The translations under genes were made by a program, and so were the position numbers. This document shows, piece after piece, positions 5,283 to 5,520 of a stretch of 5,520 nt of DNA. The DNA is taken from assembly GCA_052387235.1 (NCBI GenBank), contig JBQTJJ010000013.1, positions 1-5,520 on the forward strand, written 5' to 3'. How positions within the stretch are numbered: the stretch's first letter is position 1; every line of letters starts with the position of its first letter. The stretch comes from JBQTJJ01 sp052387235 (GTDB lineage Bacteria; Actinomycetota; Acidimicrobiia; Acidimicrobiales; GCA-2861595). Under the pieces are notes generated by a model. The model did no database searches and had not been told where the DNA came from. It saw only the letters and a list, made by a program, of their open reading frames with translations.

Positions 5283-5520
5283 GCCGTGACCGGGGCGGGG
5301 CGGGCGGCGAGGGCCCGGCGCAGGGAGCGGCCGTCAGTGGCCACCACCTCCACCGGCCGGGGCAGGTCGGCCGGCCGGAGGCCGTCGAGGAAAATGCCGT
5401 CGGAGAGGCACACGTCGGGGAGCAGGTAGCGGTGGCCGGCCGGCTCGGCGGAGAGGGTCCGGGCCAGGTCCTCCCCCACCAGGAGGCCGGTGACGCCGAT
5501 GTTGCCGCCGAAGTAGGCGT
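5279..5520 (-). CDS. DUF512-family protein, C-terminal part (cut by the window edge)
   Basis: Seventy-nine C-terminal residues are visible and the frame stays open to the right edge. The pattern is that of the end of DUF512 proteins, large conserved proteins with a PDZ-like and radical-SAM-like region: FGGNIGVTGLLVGEDL, then LLPDVCLSDGIFLDG, then DLPRPVEVV. Their function is unknown, and they are often described as Fe-S oxidoreductase-like. The N-terminal domains, including any cysteine motif, lie outside the window and cannot be checked. A GTG at 5477-5479 is an internal codon, since the conserved FGGNIGVTGLL segment precedes it in frame. The stop overlaps the der start as GTGA. DUF512 genes are known to neighbour der in several bacterial groups, which supports the call and hints at a role linked to translation or ribosome assembly. 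Confidence 0.82.
   Translation of the reverse strand, partial: AYFGGNIGVTGLLVGEDLARTLSAEPAGHRYLLPDVCLSDGIFLDGLRPADLPRPVEVVATDGRSLRRALAARPAPVTA

Noticed and set aside
3126..5429. A 767-codon plus-strand open frame opposite der and the phosphatase
   Set aside because: Its translation is a low-complexity Gly/His/Val/Glu-rich string with no motif. It exactly shadows well-supported minus-strand genes, as expected in very GC-rich DNA.
5279..5479. A separate 66-residue gene starting at GTG 5479
   Set aside because: The frame is open to the window edge and the residues just upstream (FGGNIGVTGLL) are part of the conserved DUF512 C-terminus, so the GTG is internal.
1..5520. CRISPR arrays, insertion sequences, prophage or defence genes
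   Set aside because: No spaced repeats, transposase motifs, terminal inverted repeats or recognisable phage or defence proteins were seen. The region reads as ordinary core-like chromosome.

Overview
This window comes from a very GC-rich bacterium, most likely an actinobacterium and perhaps Acidimicrobiia-like. That placement rests on base composition, GTG starts, densely packed genes and protein style, not on a search. Every supported gene lies on the minus strand, so transcription runs from the right edge to the left. The plus-strand open frames, several of them very long, are antisense shadows caused by high GC.

Layout in transcription order: (1) the C-terminal end of a DUF512-family protein (a radical-SAM/PDZ-type conserved protein), cut by the right edge; (2) der (engA), the double-GTPase ribosome assembly factor, whose GTG start overlaps the DUF512 stop by 4 nt; (3) after 36 nt, a membrane-anchored SpoIIE/RsbU-type PP2C serine phosphatase; (4) after only 2 nt, an acyl-CoA carboxylase carboxyltransferase (beta) subunit; (5) overlapping it by an ATGA junction, an HMG-CoA-lyase-family enzyme; (6) after 6 nt, a 70-residue zinc-ribbon plus transmembrane-helix protein; (7) after 79 nt, a complete tRNA-Pro(GGG) with encoded CCA, ending at the left edge. 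The spacings suggest one long polycistronic unit, possibly with a separate promoter for the tRNA.

Functionally the window joins a housekeeping part (DUF512-Der, ribosome assembly) to an acyl-CoA catabolic pair (carboxyltransferase plus HMG-CoA-lyase-like enzyme, the arrangement expected for leucine or branched acyl-CoA breakdown), with a signalling phosphatase between them. The biotin carboxylase/biotin carrier subunit and any anti-sigma or STAS partner of the phosphatase are not in view.

I found no CRISPR array, insertion sequence, phage gene, toxin-antitoxin pair or evident new defence system. The points most worth a second look are the serine in place of the usual catalytic cysteine of the HMG-CoA lyase, the conflicting substrate signals of the carboxyltransferase, the tight coupling of the phosphatase to the carboxyltransferase, and a 32-nt exact in-frame repeat inside der.
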